Assembly: GCA_031257995.1 (NCBI GenBank) | Contig: JAIRNN010000076.1 | Location: 1-15,065, forward strand | Origin: Spirochaetaceae bacterium | GTDB taxonomy: Bacteria > Spirochaetota > Spirochaetia > Treponematales > Breznakiellaceae | Reading direction: 5' to 3' | Length of the DNA: 15,065 nucleotides | In this document: positions 7,456 through 14,640 of the stretch, piece by piece | Numbering within the stretch: position 1 is the first letter of the stretch | Layout: each line of letters opens with the position of its first letter | The notes under the pieces: generated by a model | Seen by the model: only the letters and a program-made list of their open reading frames with translations | The model's database searches: none | What the model was told of the DNA's origin: nothing | Made by a program: the position numbers and the translations under genes

Positions 7456-8469
7456 ATGCGTATCATCAGAAAACTGCTGACCTATATTCTGGTTCTGGCG
7501 GGGCTTTCCATACTTGTGTTCTTTATCGCGCGGGTTATCCCCGGAGACCCCGCGCGGCAGGCTTTGGGGCCGCGGGTGCCGGAGGAGACCGTACAAGCGT
7601 TGCGGGTCGAAATGAGTCTCGACAAACCCTATCCGGTTCAATACCTTCTCTGGCTTAAAGGCGCGGTCAAGCTGGATTTGGGGAAGTCCCTCCTCACCCG
7701 GCGTCCGGTAATCGACGACATTCGGGAATACCTGCCGGCGACGCTGGAAATCGTCTTTATCTCGGCTCTGTTCATGGTCGTGGGCGGAGTGCTTCTGGGG
7801 ATTCTTGCCACAAAATTTGCCAACACCTGGCTGGACGGACTTATCCGCATATTCTCCTATCTGGGGATCGTCTCTCCGGCTTTCGTGTGGGCAATCATAT
7901 TCATCCTCGTTTTCGGCTATGCCTTTCCCATCTTTCCCACTACGGGCAGGGTGGCTCTGGCGATCCCCTCGCCGGCGCATATTACCGGTATGTACACGCT
8001 TGACTACCTCCTCGCGGGGAATATGCGGGGGTTTGCCGATGCCTTGAAACACCTGATCCTCCCGGCGGTGGCCCTGATGCTGGGCGGGATGTCCCAGGCG
8101 GCGCGGCTCACCCGTACCACGATGCTGGAAAATTCCGCGAAAGACTTTATCCTTGCGGAGCAAGCCTACGGTGTGCCGGAGAGGAACATATTCTTCTCTT
8201 ATTTGTTAAAACCGTCGCTTATCCCCACGGTGTCGGTGATGTCCCTGGACGTGGCGGCGCTTTTCGGCAACGCCTTTCTGGTGGAACAGTTGTTTAACTA
8301 CCCCGGCCTTTCCCGTTACGGGATGCAGGCCATGCTGAATAAGGACCTGAACGCCATCTCCGCCGTGGTGATGATTCTGGGGCTTGTCTTCATCCTGGTC
8401 AACGTCGTCATTGATATTGTAGTTTCCTATCTTGATCCGAGGATAAGGCTTATGGGGAAAACGCAGTGA
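7456..8469 (+). CDS. ABC importer inner-membrane permease, DppB/OppB type
   Basis: First transmembrane subunit of the importer. The 337-aa protein has the DppB order. An N-terminal membrane helix (about 8-27) runs into VIPGDPARQALG. A periplasmic loop follows, then helices at about 98-118, 134-158 and 198-212, and the cytoplasmic EAA loop that contacts the ATPase (FILAEQAYGVPERN...LIP, about 231-257). The C-terminal hallmark VEQLFNYPGLSRYGM covers about 277-290. The ATG at 7456, 14 nt after the previous stop, has an AGG 5 nt upstream; a TTG one codon earlier is less likely. In the EAA loop, AEQAYG replaces the more usual ARAKG. Confidence 0.92.
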   Translation: MRIIRKLLTYILVLAGLSILVFFIARVIPGDPARQALGPRVPEETVQALRVEMSLDKPYPVQYLLWLKGAVKLDLGKSLLTRRPVIDDIREYLPATLEIVFISALFMVVGGVLLGILATKFANTWLDGLIRIFSYLGIVSPAFVWAIIFILVFGYAFPIFPTTGRVALAIPSPAHITGMYTLDYLLAGNMRGFADALKHLILPAVALMLGGMSQAARLTRTTMLENSAKDFILAEQAYGVPERNIFFSYLLKPSLIPTVSVMSLDVAALFGNAFLVEQLFNYPGLSRYGMQAMLNKDLNAISAVVMILGLVFILVNVVIDIVVSYLDPRIRLMGKTQ

Positions 8470-9359
8470 ACATTGCGGGCAACATCTCCGCCGGGGAAGC
8501 GCCGAAACGGCGGCGGTTTGAGACGGCGCAAAAGTTGTGGTATAAGTTCACCCTCAACAAGATGAGCGTGGCGGGACTGGTGATCATCCTCCTCGTTATT
8601 TTTCTTGCCGTTTTTCAGCCTGTGATTGCGCCTCATCCCGGCCACGCCGGGGCTTTCGTCGATTTCAAGCAGGCGAGCCGTCCCCCCGGCTCTGAGTTCC
8701 TGCTGGGTACCGACACGATGGGCCGGGATATTTTAAGCCGGATACTCTTTGCCTTCCGGGGAGCGCTCACGATGGGTGTGGGGGTGCTTGCCGTGGTGGT
8801 ACCCCTTGGCGGCGCGCTGGGCCTCCTCGCCGGTTATTCAGGCGGGTGGCTCGCGACGCTCATCATGCGGATTACCGATATATTCCTTGCGCTGCCGCCT
8901 CTCATTTTGGCCCTTTGCGTTGGGGCGATCTTAAAGCCCACCCTGTTCAACTCCATGATGGCCGTCTGTATCGCATGGTGGCCCTGGTATACCCGGCTGG
9001 TCTACGGCATGGCTATGTCGGGGAAGAATGAGATGTATGTCAAGTCGGCGGAACTTCTGGGGGCCGGCGCGGGGCACATCGTGTTTCGGGAGATACTTCC
9101 CAACTGTCTGGGGCCCATCTTTACCAAGATGACGCTTGATATGGGGTGGGTTATCCTTACCGGCGCGTCGTTAAGTTTTGTGGGACTAGGGGAACAGCCG
9201 CCGGTTCCGGCCCTGGGAACGATGGTTTCAGACGGCGCGAAATTCATCCCCGGCCAATGGTGGATATCTATCTTTCCCGCTCTGGCGATCATGGTGATCG
9301 TGCTGGGCTTCAACTTTATGGGCGACGGCGTAAAAGATATGTTGTCCAGCGAGGAGTAA
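8466..9359 (+). CDS. ABC importer inner-membrane permease, DppC/OppC type
   Basis: Second transmembrane subunit, partner of the DppB-like protein. The 297-aa protein carries the OppC N-terminal segment (KLWYKFTLNK then a membrane helix, about 23-56). The family hallmark LLGTDTMGRDILSRI is at 79-93, and the EAA loop (YVKSAELLGAGAGHIVFREI, then LPN) at about 191-213. The end is GFNFMGDGVKDML, as expected for OppC. It starts with GTG at 8466, overlapping the previous stop by 4 nt (GTGA). GGGGA seven nt upstream supports this start and suggests translational coupling. Confidence 0.92.
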   Translation: MNIAGNISAGEAPKRRRFETAQKLWYKFTLNKMSVAGLVIILLVIFLAVFQPVIAPHPGHAGAFVDFKQASRPPGSEFLLGTDTMGRDILSRILFAFRGALTMGVGVLAVVVPLGGALGLLAGYSGGWLATLIMRITDIFLALPPLILALCVGAILKPTLFNSMMAVCIAWWPWYTRLVYGMAMSGKNEMYVKSAELLGAGAGHIVFREILPNCLGPIFTKMTLDMGWVILTGASLSFVGLGEQPPVPALGTMVSDGAKFIPGQWWISIFPALAIMVIVLGFNFMGDGVKDMLSSEE

Positions 9360-9362
9360 CGT

Positions 9363-10343
9363 TTGGGCGAGAAATTGGTTCAAGTGAAAGACCTCCGCAT
9401 CGGGTACCGGACGTTTGAAGGGTATACCAGCGTGCTGAACGGCGTGAGTTGTTATGTTGACAAGGGAGAAAAAGTCGGCATCGTGGGGGAAACCGGTTGC
9501 GGCAAGACGACCACGGTAAAGGCGATCCTCCGCATCCTCGTCCGGCAGGCGCGTATCACCGGCGGAGAGATAGACTTTGACGGCAAGAACGTTCTCAAAA
9601 TGAACCGTGCCGAACTCGCCGTCCTGCGGGGGTCGGGTATCTCCATGATCTTTCAAGACCCCACGCTGGCGTTGAACCCGGTATTCACGATTGGCAGCCA
9701 GATGAGCGCCGTCATTCGTTATTCCGGAGAAAAAGGGGTGGAAAACAAGGATGTCCGGCAGGAACTGGCCGTGCGGGCATTGCGGGAAACGTCCCTTCCC
9801 GATCCGGAACGGATACTGCAAAGTTATCCTTTTCAACTTTCAGGGGGTATGCGGCAGCGTATCTGTATCGCGATGGCGATGGCTACCCCCCGGAAACTGG
9901 TCATTGCCGACGAGCCCACCACGAATCTGGATGTTACCATTCAGGATCAGGTGCTTAAAATCCTCAAATCACGGGTGGAAGAAAAGCAGAGCTCGCTCAT
10001 TCTTATTACCCATTCGCTGGGTGTGGCGCGGGAGACGGCGGACCGGATATACGTGATGTATGCGGGAAACATGGTGGAAAGCGCCCGAACCGCCAGTCTC
10101 TTTAAGCGGCAGTTGCACCCCTATTCCCAGGCGCTTATGAGCTGCATCCCGAAACTTTCAGGCGGCGGTGTAGCCGAGGGCATCCCCGGACGGATACCCG
10201 GCTATCTTAATCCGCCGCCGGGCTGCCGTTTTGCGCCGCGCTGTCTCTATACGCGGGAAAAGTGCCGGCAGGAACAACCGCCGCTTGTTACTGTGGAAGA
10301 AGACCACGAAGCGGCTTGTTTTCTCTATGGCGGAGGAGGCTGA
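9363..10343 (+). CDS. ABC importer ATPase, DppD/OppD type
   Basis: One of two ATPases powering the importer. The 326-aa protein has Walker A GETGCGKT (42-49), Q-loop Gln98 (MIFQDP), signature LSGGM (159-163), Walker B with Asp183 and Glu184, and switch His217 (LITHS). The C-terminal oligopeptide-transporter extension contains HPYSQALM and four cysteines (288, 294, 301, 319). The spacing is that of the conserved cysteines which, in characterised members of the family, bind an iron-sulphur cluster. The start is TTG at 9363: GAGGAG at 9351-9356 lies exactly 6 nt upstream, the reading frame lacks an ATG near there, and GEKLVQVKDLRIGY is the normal family N-terminus. The gap to the previous gene is 3 nt. 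Confidence 0.92.
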   Translation: MGEKLVQVKDLRIGYRTFEGYTSVLNGVSCYVDKGEKVGIVGETGCGKTTTVKAILRILVRQARITGGEIDFDGKNVLKMNRAELAVLRGSGISMIFQDPTLALNPVFTIGSQMSAVIRYSGEKGVENKDVRQELAVRALRETSLPDPERILQSYPFQLSGGMRQRICIAMAMATPRKLVIADEPTTNLDVTIQDQVLKILKSRVEEKQSSLILITHSLGVARETADRIYVMYAGNMVESARTASLFKRQLHPYSQALMSCIPKLSGGGVAEGIPGRIPGYLNPPPGCRFAPRCLYTREKCRQEQPPLVTVEEDHEAACFLYGGGG

Positions 10344-10345
10344 GT

Positions 10346-11326
10346 ATGGGCGGGCTTTTGGAAGTACGCGGCTTGAAGAAATATTTTCCCGTAACCGGCG
10401 CGGCGCAGAAGAATCTCATGGTAAAAGCCATCGACGGCATTGACTTTGATATCCAGCCCGGCGAGACACTCGGCCTTGTGGGAGAATCCGGTTCGGGCAA
10501 GAGCACCACCGCTTTCACCGTGATCGGGCTCTACGCCGCGACCGCCGGAGAGATACGGTTTAAGGGGACGGACATCGGCGGCGGCGCAAAAAGGCGCCCT
10601 CTGGAGATCAAGCGGGACATTCAGATGGTGTTTCAGGACCCCGGAACCAGCCTTAATCCCCAGCGTTCTGTGGAACAGATACTTTCCCTTCCACTCTCGA
10701 TACACGGCCTCTTCCGCCGGGGCGGGAAGCGGCAGCAATTGTTGGAACTCCTCGGCGCGGTGGAACTCCCCGAAGAGTATCTCTACAAATATCCCGCTTC
10801 CCTGGGCGGCGGCGAAAAGCAGATGCTTGCCATCGCCCGCGCCATCGCCACCAACCCTTCCCTGATCGTGTTAGATGAACCCACATCCTCCCTTGACGTA
10901 TCGGTACAGGCCAAGATCATCAATATGCTGCTCAGGATACAGAAGCAGAAACGTCTCTCCTATCTGTTTATCACCCATGACCTGAGCCTTATGCGGAACA
11001 TGGCGACCCGTGTTGCCATCATGTATCTGGGCAAGATTGCCGAGATCGCTCAAGCGGATGTCTTTTTTCAAAAACCCCTGCATCCCTACACCCAGATGCT
11101 GCTCTCCGCCATCCCCGTTGTCAGCGCGGAAGAGGAGATGCTGAAACCGAAGAGTGTCCATTCTCAGGGCGAGATACCCAGTCCGGTGAATGTGCCTGCC
11201 GGGTGCGGCTTCAACACCCGTTGCCCCTTTGCCCAGAGCCGCTGTCTCACCGAGGACCCGCCTATGACGGAACGGGAGCCACAGCATTTTGTCCGGTGCC
11301 ACCGGATAGCCGAAGATAAGAGATAA
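10346..11326 (+). CDS. ABC importer ATPase, DppF/OppF type
   Basis: Second ATPase, expected to pair with the DppD-like subunit. The 326-aa protein has Walker A GESGSGKS (46-53), Q-loop Gln97 (MVFQDP), Walker B with Asp177 and Glu178, switch His211 (FITHD), and C-terminal HPYTQMLLSAIP with four cysteines (287, 293, 300, 318). The signature reads LGGGE (153-157) instead of SGGQ-type, which is unusual. The start at 10346 is chosen because an excellent AGGAGG ends 6 nt upstream and the product then begins LLEVRGLKKYF, as family members do; a longer ORF from 10262 would overlap the previous gene. Last gene of the operon. No strong terminator follows; only a 7-bp GC hairpin without T-tract occurs at 11391. 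Confidence 0.92.
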   Translation: MGGLLEVRGLKKYFPVTGAAQKNLMVKAIDGIDFDIQPGETLGLVGESGSGKSTTAFTVIGLYAATAGEIRFKGTDIGGGAKRRPLEIKRDIQMVFQDPGTSLNPQRSVEQILSLPLSIHGLFRRGGKRQQLLELLGAVELPEEYLYKYPASLGGGEKQMLAIARAIATNPSLIVLDEPTSSLDVSVQAKIINMLLRIQKQKRLSYLFITHDLSLMRNMATRVAIMYLGKIAEIAQADVFFQKPLHPYTQMLLSAIPVVSAEEEMLKPKSVHSQGEIPSPVNVPAGCGFNTRCPFAQSRCLTEDPPMTEREPQHFVRCHRIAEDKR

Positions 11327-11329
11327 GGT

Positions 11330-11357
11330 GGGGGAAGTCGCGTCAACGATGTTGCCG
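11330..11357 (+). repeat. 28-bp inverted repeat flanking the LRR gene, left arm
   Basis: The segment starts GGGGGAAGTCG and ends CAACGATGTTGCCG. It matches the reverse complement of 12273-12300 at 26 of 28 positions. The arms lie on either side of the LRR gene, about 915 bp apart. The rest of 11358-11532 is non-coding, with a GCGGGGG/CCCCCGC hairpin (11391-11407). Confidence 0.55.
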
Positions 11358-11390
11358 ACCCCTCGTTCCGGTCTTGCGCCCATCCCCTCT

Positions 11391-11407
11391 GCGGGGGACA
11401 CCCCCGC
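11391..11407. terminator. Weak GC-rich hairpin after the ABC operon
   Basis: GCGGGGG, a 3-nt ACA loop and CCCCCGC form a perfect 7-bp stem 65 nt after the last operon gene. There is no T-tract on either side, so intrinsic termination is doubtful. It is the only strong hairpin between the operon and the convergent LRR gene. Confidence 0.25.
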
Positions 11408-11532
11408 AACGCCCCCGCCTTCATCATGGGCTTGGATACACGGTGAACCACGAACCGTACGAACAGCCCGTTCGCGGCTCATTTCTTCCGCAAACGCACT
11501 CATAATCTTTCACCCATCACCGTTTATTTCTA

Positions 11533-11946
11533 TTAAAAGACATCTTTGCCAAACCGTCTTTCAATCTCCGCGCGGACTTCCGATTTCAGGCTGGGGCAGT
11601 TGCTGAAAGCCCCGTCGTCAATGATGGTAACACTTGCGAATATCGTGATCGATTTCAGGCTGGCGCAATCGGCAAAAGCCACCATGCCAATGGTGGTAAC
11701 GCTTGTGGGTATCGTGACGGAGGTCAGGCTGGAGCAATCGGAAAAAGCCCCCTCGCCAATGCTGGTAACGCTTGCGGGTATCGTGATTGATGTCAGGCTG
11801 CCGCAATCGGCAAAAGCATATTCGCCAATCCCAACAACGGCCTTCCCGCCGATAGTCGCAGGGATTATGACAGGTGTACCCTGTCCCTTATACTTGGCAA
11901 TCACCACGCCGTTTTCCTCTGCCTTCGTGTCGAAGTCGGACGGGGC
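11533..11946 (-). pseudogene. Leucine-rich-repeat protein, BspA/TpLRR type, truncated or frameshifted
   Basis: The open frame runs from a TAA at 11947-11949 to the stop at 11533. Only a GTG (11907) is available as start, with no convincing ribosome-binding site. The frame above it is also coding-like (PSDFDTKAEENGVVIAKYKG), which suggests the 5' end is missing or shifted. The product has three 23-residue LRR_5 units: GEYAFADCGSLTSITIPASV, then GEGAFSDCSSLTSVTIP..., then GMVAFADCASLKSITIF.... A partial fourth follows, then a short tail. Such proteins are usually exported and act in adhesion or protein contacts, but no signal peptide remains. The third unit has Phe for the conserved Pro. The ORF at 11901-12098 may be its displaced N-terminus, needing a one-base shift. 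Confidence 0.7.
11620..11826 (-). repeat. Three 69-bp coding tandem repeats (LRR units)
   Basis: Three consecutive 69-nt units encode the 23-residue LRR repeats. They are clearly similar at DNA level, sharing blocks such as GCAATCGGCAAAAGC and GGTAACGCTTG on the plus strand. Such arrays can change copy number by recombination. Confidence 0.7.
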
Positions 11947-12098
11947 TTACGCGAAGAGTGCCGCTCCGCAAACCACTCATAGCGCAGCGAATGTTCCCCC
12001 TTCCCATGCACAATCTGTAACGCCGCCCCGTCCGCCGGTTTCCCCTTACGGACAAAGAGCTTCGTTCCATCCACGACCGTCAGCCATGAAGTAGTCAT
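11901..12098 (-). CDS. Small hypothetical ORF, possible displaced N-terminus of the LRR gene
   Basis: A 65-aa ORF beginning MTTSWLTVVDGTKLFVRKGK, with an ATG at 12098 and a weak AGGT about 8 nt upstream. It overlaps the LRR frame by 46 nt. Reading it with a -1 shift near 11945 would join ERHSSR to APSDFDTKAEENG of the LRR frame. I do not recognise the sequence. The last 15 residues (RKPRPTSTRRQRKTAW) look like out-of-frame translation. It could equally be an unrelated fragment. Confidence 0.35.
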   Translation of the reverse strand: MTTSWLTVVDGTKLFVRKGKPADGAALQIVHGKGEHSLRYEWFAERHSSRKPRPTSTRRQRKTAW

Positions 12099-12215
12099 AA
12101 TTGTTACCTATTCTACCCTATTTATTTCTGAGTAACATTCTGGAGTAACAGCCACCCTACAGGGGCTTTCAAGAGACCGGCGTGATGAGAGAAAGCGGCG
12201 ATTCCTCATTCTCGG

Positions 12216-12245
12216 GGCCCCGAAGGGGCTTTCCTTGGGAGCGGC
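12216..12245 (+). repeat. GC-rich dispersed repeat, copy 2
   Basis: It matches 3198-3227 at about 25 of 30 positions (GGCCCCGAAGG, then CTTTCCTTGGGAGCGGC). It lies in the 268-bp gap 12099-12366 between the divergent LRR and HD-GYP genes. No other coding sequence is visible there. Confidence 0.4.
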
Positions 12246-12272
12246 AGCTTGCCGTTTGCAACGAAGCGGCTA

Positions 12273-12300
12273 CGGCAACATCGTTGCCACGACTTCCCCC
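12273..12300 (-). repeat. 28-bp inverted repeat flanking the LRR gene, right arm
   Basis: The reverse complement reads GGGGGAAGTCGTGG then CAACGATGTTGCCG and matches 11330-11357 at 26 of 28 positions. With the left arm it brackets the LRR locus. Confidence 0.55.
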
Positions 12301-12366
12301 TCTTGCCATCTTTCGGGTAGAGTTATGGTTGCCATTGTTGGAGATCATGGAGGTTATCGAGAAAAT

Positions 12367-13615
12367 ATGACGACGATTAGAATGGACAGGCTGATTAAGG
12401 CGGTTGGGGCGGCTTTGGATATTGTTGAGCAGGAAAAGGCTTGGAGCGACAACGCATCACGGGAAGCGGGTGGCGGCACTGGCCGGGGCGATGGGGTTGC
12501 GGCTGGGAATGAACGGACGGGAGTTGAGCGCCGTAACGAGTTGCGCACTGATGCATGATAACGCGCTGACGGAGATGATTTTGGCGGAACGGAAAGGGGG
12601 GAATGCCGGCGAGGCGTGGAGGCTGCACTGCGAATCGGGGCAGCGAAACATGGAGGCGCTTATTCCCGCATCCGATATAAGCGGGCACATCCTGTATCAC
12701 CATGAATTTGCGAACGGGAGCGGGCCTTTTGGGAAGAAGGAGGGGGAGTTTCCTTTGGGGGCGGAACTGATTGGGATTGCGGATTCGATTGACGCCGCTC
12801 ATCCTTTGCAGAATCTGCCGGAAAGCGAACTGGACGGGCTGCTTGGCCCGGTTTCGGAAAACAAGCAGGGGCTCTATACAAAGCGGTCGGCGGAGGCGCT
12901 GGTGGCGGTATTTGATAAGAATATGCTGTCCCTCTTGCGGGACGACAGGATTGCCGAGACTGCCGAGCGTTTTATCCCGGCGTGGGAGGTCGATATGGAG
13001 GATGAGCCGATATTCAACCTTGCCGGTTTTGTTACGCGGATCATCGACTACAAGTCTGAATTTACCCACAGACATTCCGTGCAGATTGCGAACAAGGCAT
13101 GGCTTATGGGCGGGTATTATCAGTACGCTTATGAGGAAAAAACGAAACTCTATCTTGCCGCCGCGCTGCACGATCTTGGCAAACTTGCGATTCCGGTTAC
13201 TATTTTAGAAAAACCGGGCAAACTCACCCGTGACGAATACAAAATCATAATGGGACACGCCGCGAAAACGCGCGAATTGCTTGAGGGAATTACCGGTTTT
13301 GAGGACATATGGAAATGGGCATCGAATCATCACGAAAAACTGGACGGTTCCGGCTATCCTTTCGGGAAAACGGCGGAGGCGCTGGACTTTAATTCACGTT
13401 TGATGGCCTGTATCGACATATATCAGGCGGTAAGCGAGGCGCGTCCCTACCACCCGCCGCGCAGCCACGAAGACACCATGCCGGTTCTGTACAGAATGTC
13501 GGACGAGGGGCTTATCGACGGCTACATAGCCTCAGGCCTGGACAAAGCGCTCGCCGCATATTCATTATCCGATGTCCCTGCCCCAAGGTGTCCGTTGGAC
13601 ACCCGGCATGCATGA
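12367..13615 (+). pseudogene. Tandem HD-GYP domain protein with a one-base frameshift
   Basis: Probable cyclic-di-GMP phosphodiesterase-like protein. The N-terminal frame starts at ATG 12367 (MTTIRMDRLIKAVGAALDIVEQE) and continues as LGATTHHGKRVAALAGAM in the frame one base ahead. Removing one A from the AAAA run at 12434-12437 joins them as EQERLGATTHHGKR, giving about 415 aa. The first half is a degenerate HD-GYP: THHGKR, CALMHDN without the following GK, and ILYHHEFANGSGP (GSGP at 12716-12727). The second half is canonical: HSVQIANKA, AALHDLGKLAIP (HD at 13169-13174) and NHHEKLDGSGYP (GSGYP at 13346-13360). GGAGG (12349-12353) is rather far upstream of 12367. A 7-bp hairpin (13587-13603) lies within the last codons. 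The shift may be real decay, programmed, or a homopolymer sequencing error. Confidence 0.8.
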
Positions 13616-13659
13616 TGCCCCAGCCCTAATCACGGGCTCAATCCCATTTAACGTGGATA

Positions 13660-13787
13660 GCGCCATACATGGCGACACGGGTGAATGCGGATTTTTCACA
13701 GGAGGACTCTCTTAATCTGTGTTCATCCGTCCTGTCTGAGCCGACCCTATATATCTGCGGGCAAACGTGATAAAGGCTGTGATTAAG
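13660..13787 (+). repeat. CACAGATGA-type intergenic repeat, second copy
   Basis: A CGCCAT/ATGGCG palindrome at 13661-13674 is followed by ATGCGGATTTTTCA (13685-13698), AATCTGTG (13714-13721) and GTGATTAAG (13779-13787). The order and several blocks match 3302-3404, with extra sequence between them. The gap from 13616 to 14165 holds no gene that I can support. Confidence 0.45.
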
Positions 13788-13903
13788 CCCCGCAACGGCC
13801 CCCATCCCGGCGGAGGGCCTGTCCCCTCATTATCCATTCCCCAAAGGGACATCCTGCTCACAACTTAGTGCCTAGCCGCCCAATGCCGTGCGGACGCACC
13901 AAC

Positions 13904-14118
13904 GGTGTACTAGGCGGTACACCAGCGGTGTACTAACTTAATACGCAGATGGTGTACTAACTTAATACATCAGCGGTGTACTAACTCAATACACAGGTGG
14001 TGTACTAACTTAATGCACAGGTAGTGTACTAACTTAATACACCGGCGGTGTACTAACCTAATACATCGGCGGTGTACTAACTTAATACACAGATGGTGTA
14101 CTAACTTAATACACCGGC
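13904..14118. repeat. 24-bp tandem repeat array with dyad symmetry
   Basis: Eight direct 24-bp units run from 13927 to 14118, preceded by a degenerate unit at 13904-13926. The core GTGTACTAACTTAATACAC is nearly palindromic, with perfect GTGTA/TACAC arms. The last 5-6 bases vary (AGAT, CAGC, AGGT, CGGC). Where the variable part is CCGGC or CCAGC, the junction forms a second dyad, CACC-GGC-GGTG. Stops occur in the plus-strand frames I checked, so it is not a coding repeat. There are no spacers long enough for CRISPR. Possible roles are iterons or operators for a dimeric DNA-binding protein, or an inert satellite. Confidence 0.85.
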
Positions 14119-14165
14119 GGCACGTTAGGTTAAAGTACTGTCAGTACTCTGGCCAACGTTGCCGC
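14117..14165 (-). terminator. Nested hairpin after the DUF4469-like remnant
   Basis: Read on the minus strand, GCGGCAACGTT pairs with AACGTGCCGC around an inner AGTACT-GAC-AGTACT hairpin (14134-14148) followed by TTAACC. It begins directly at the stop of the remnant gene. The T-tract is poor, so it is only a candidate terminator. Confidence 0.4.
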
Positions 14166-14640
14166 TTACGTCGTGAGTATGAAGTTGGTCTCGATGATGC
14201 GGACTTCTTTCAGCAGGGTTGTGCCGCGGGTATACTGCGCACATATCCGCGCCTTCCACTGTTTGCCGGTGGGGAGGACTAAGGCGATGATCGGGGGTTG
14301 TTCACCACGTAGTTGGCGGATGCCTTGATGGTTATCGACGGGTCATCGGACGCGGCAAAGCAGATGCCGGTCAAGGCGGGGTTTCCGAGGATATTGAGTT
14401 TCAAGCCTGAGATGGTGATGACATCGTTGGGGGTGAGCCGCTCATTTGTGGTGCCCGACCCATTGTCGAGGATATCCACGATGACCGCCCCGTCTCCGGC
14501 CACGCCCATCACCCGGACCTTTGAAGATCTTCCGCAGCTTCGAGAGCGCAATGACCGTGAGGTTGTGCTTCTGGGGGAGTATGGCTCAAGCTCGCTGTCG
14601 AAGGTGCCAAGCACTTTGAGGCGGGCGGTGAGGTTCGTGA
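14166..14640 (-). pseudogene. DUF4469-like protein, 5'-truncated with three frameshifts
   Basis: The minus strand encodes a C-terminal domain resembling the DUF4469 (Ig-like) part of putative HU/IHF-like DNA-binding proteins, split over frames. In order: ITNLTARLKVLGTFDSE...PYSP, then QKHNLTVIALSKLRKIFK in a second frame, then VRVMGVAGDGAVIVDILDNG...NERLTPNDVITISG...VVNNP in the first, then PIIALVLPTGKQWKARICAQ...LLKEVRIIETNFILTT to a stop at 14166-14168. The shifts fit one C lost from the run at 14573-14577, one A gained at 14520-14522 and one C lost at 14293-14297. The 5' part, expected to hold the DNA-binding domain, is cut off exactly where the IS end begins. The family assignment is from memory of the pattern and is moderately sure. 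Confidence 0.6.

Noticed and set aside
7438..8163. Long minus-strand ORF (241 aa) inside the DppB-like gene
   Set aside because: It is antisense to a clear permease, low in hydrophobic residues and rich in Arg/His/Pro/Gly, as expected for a shadow frame.
13904..14118. CRISPR array
   Set aside because: The period is only 24 bp with 5-6 variable bases per unit, so there is no room for spacers, and no cas gene is present.
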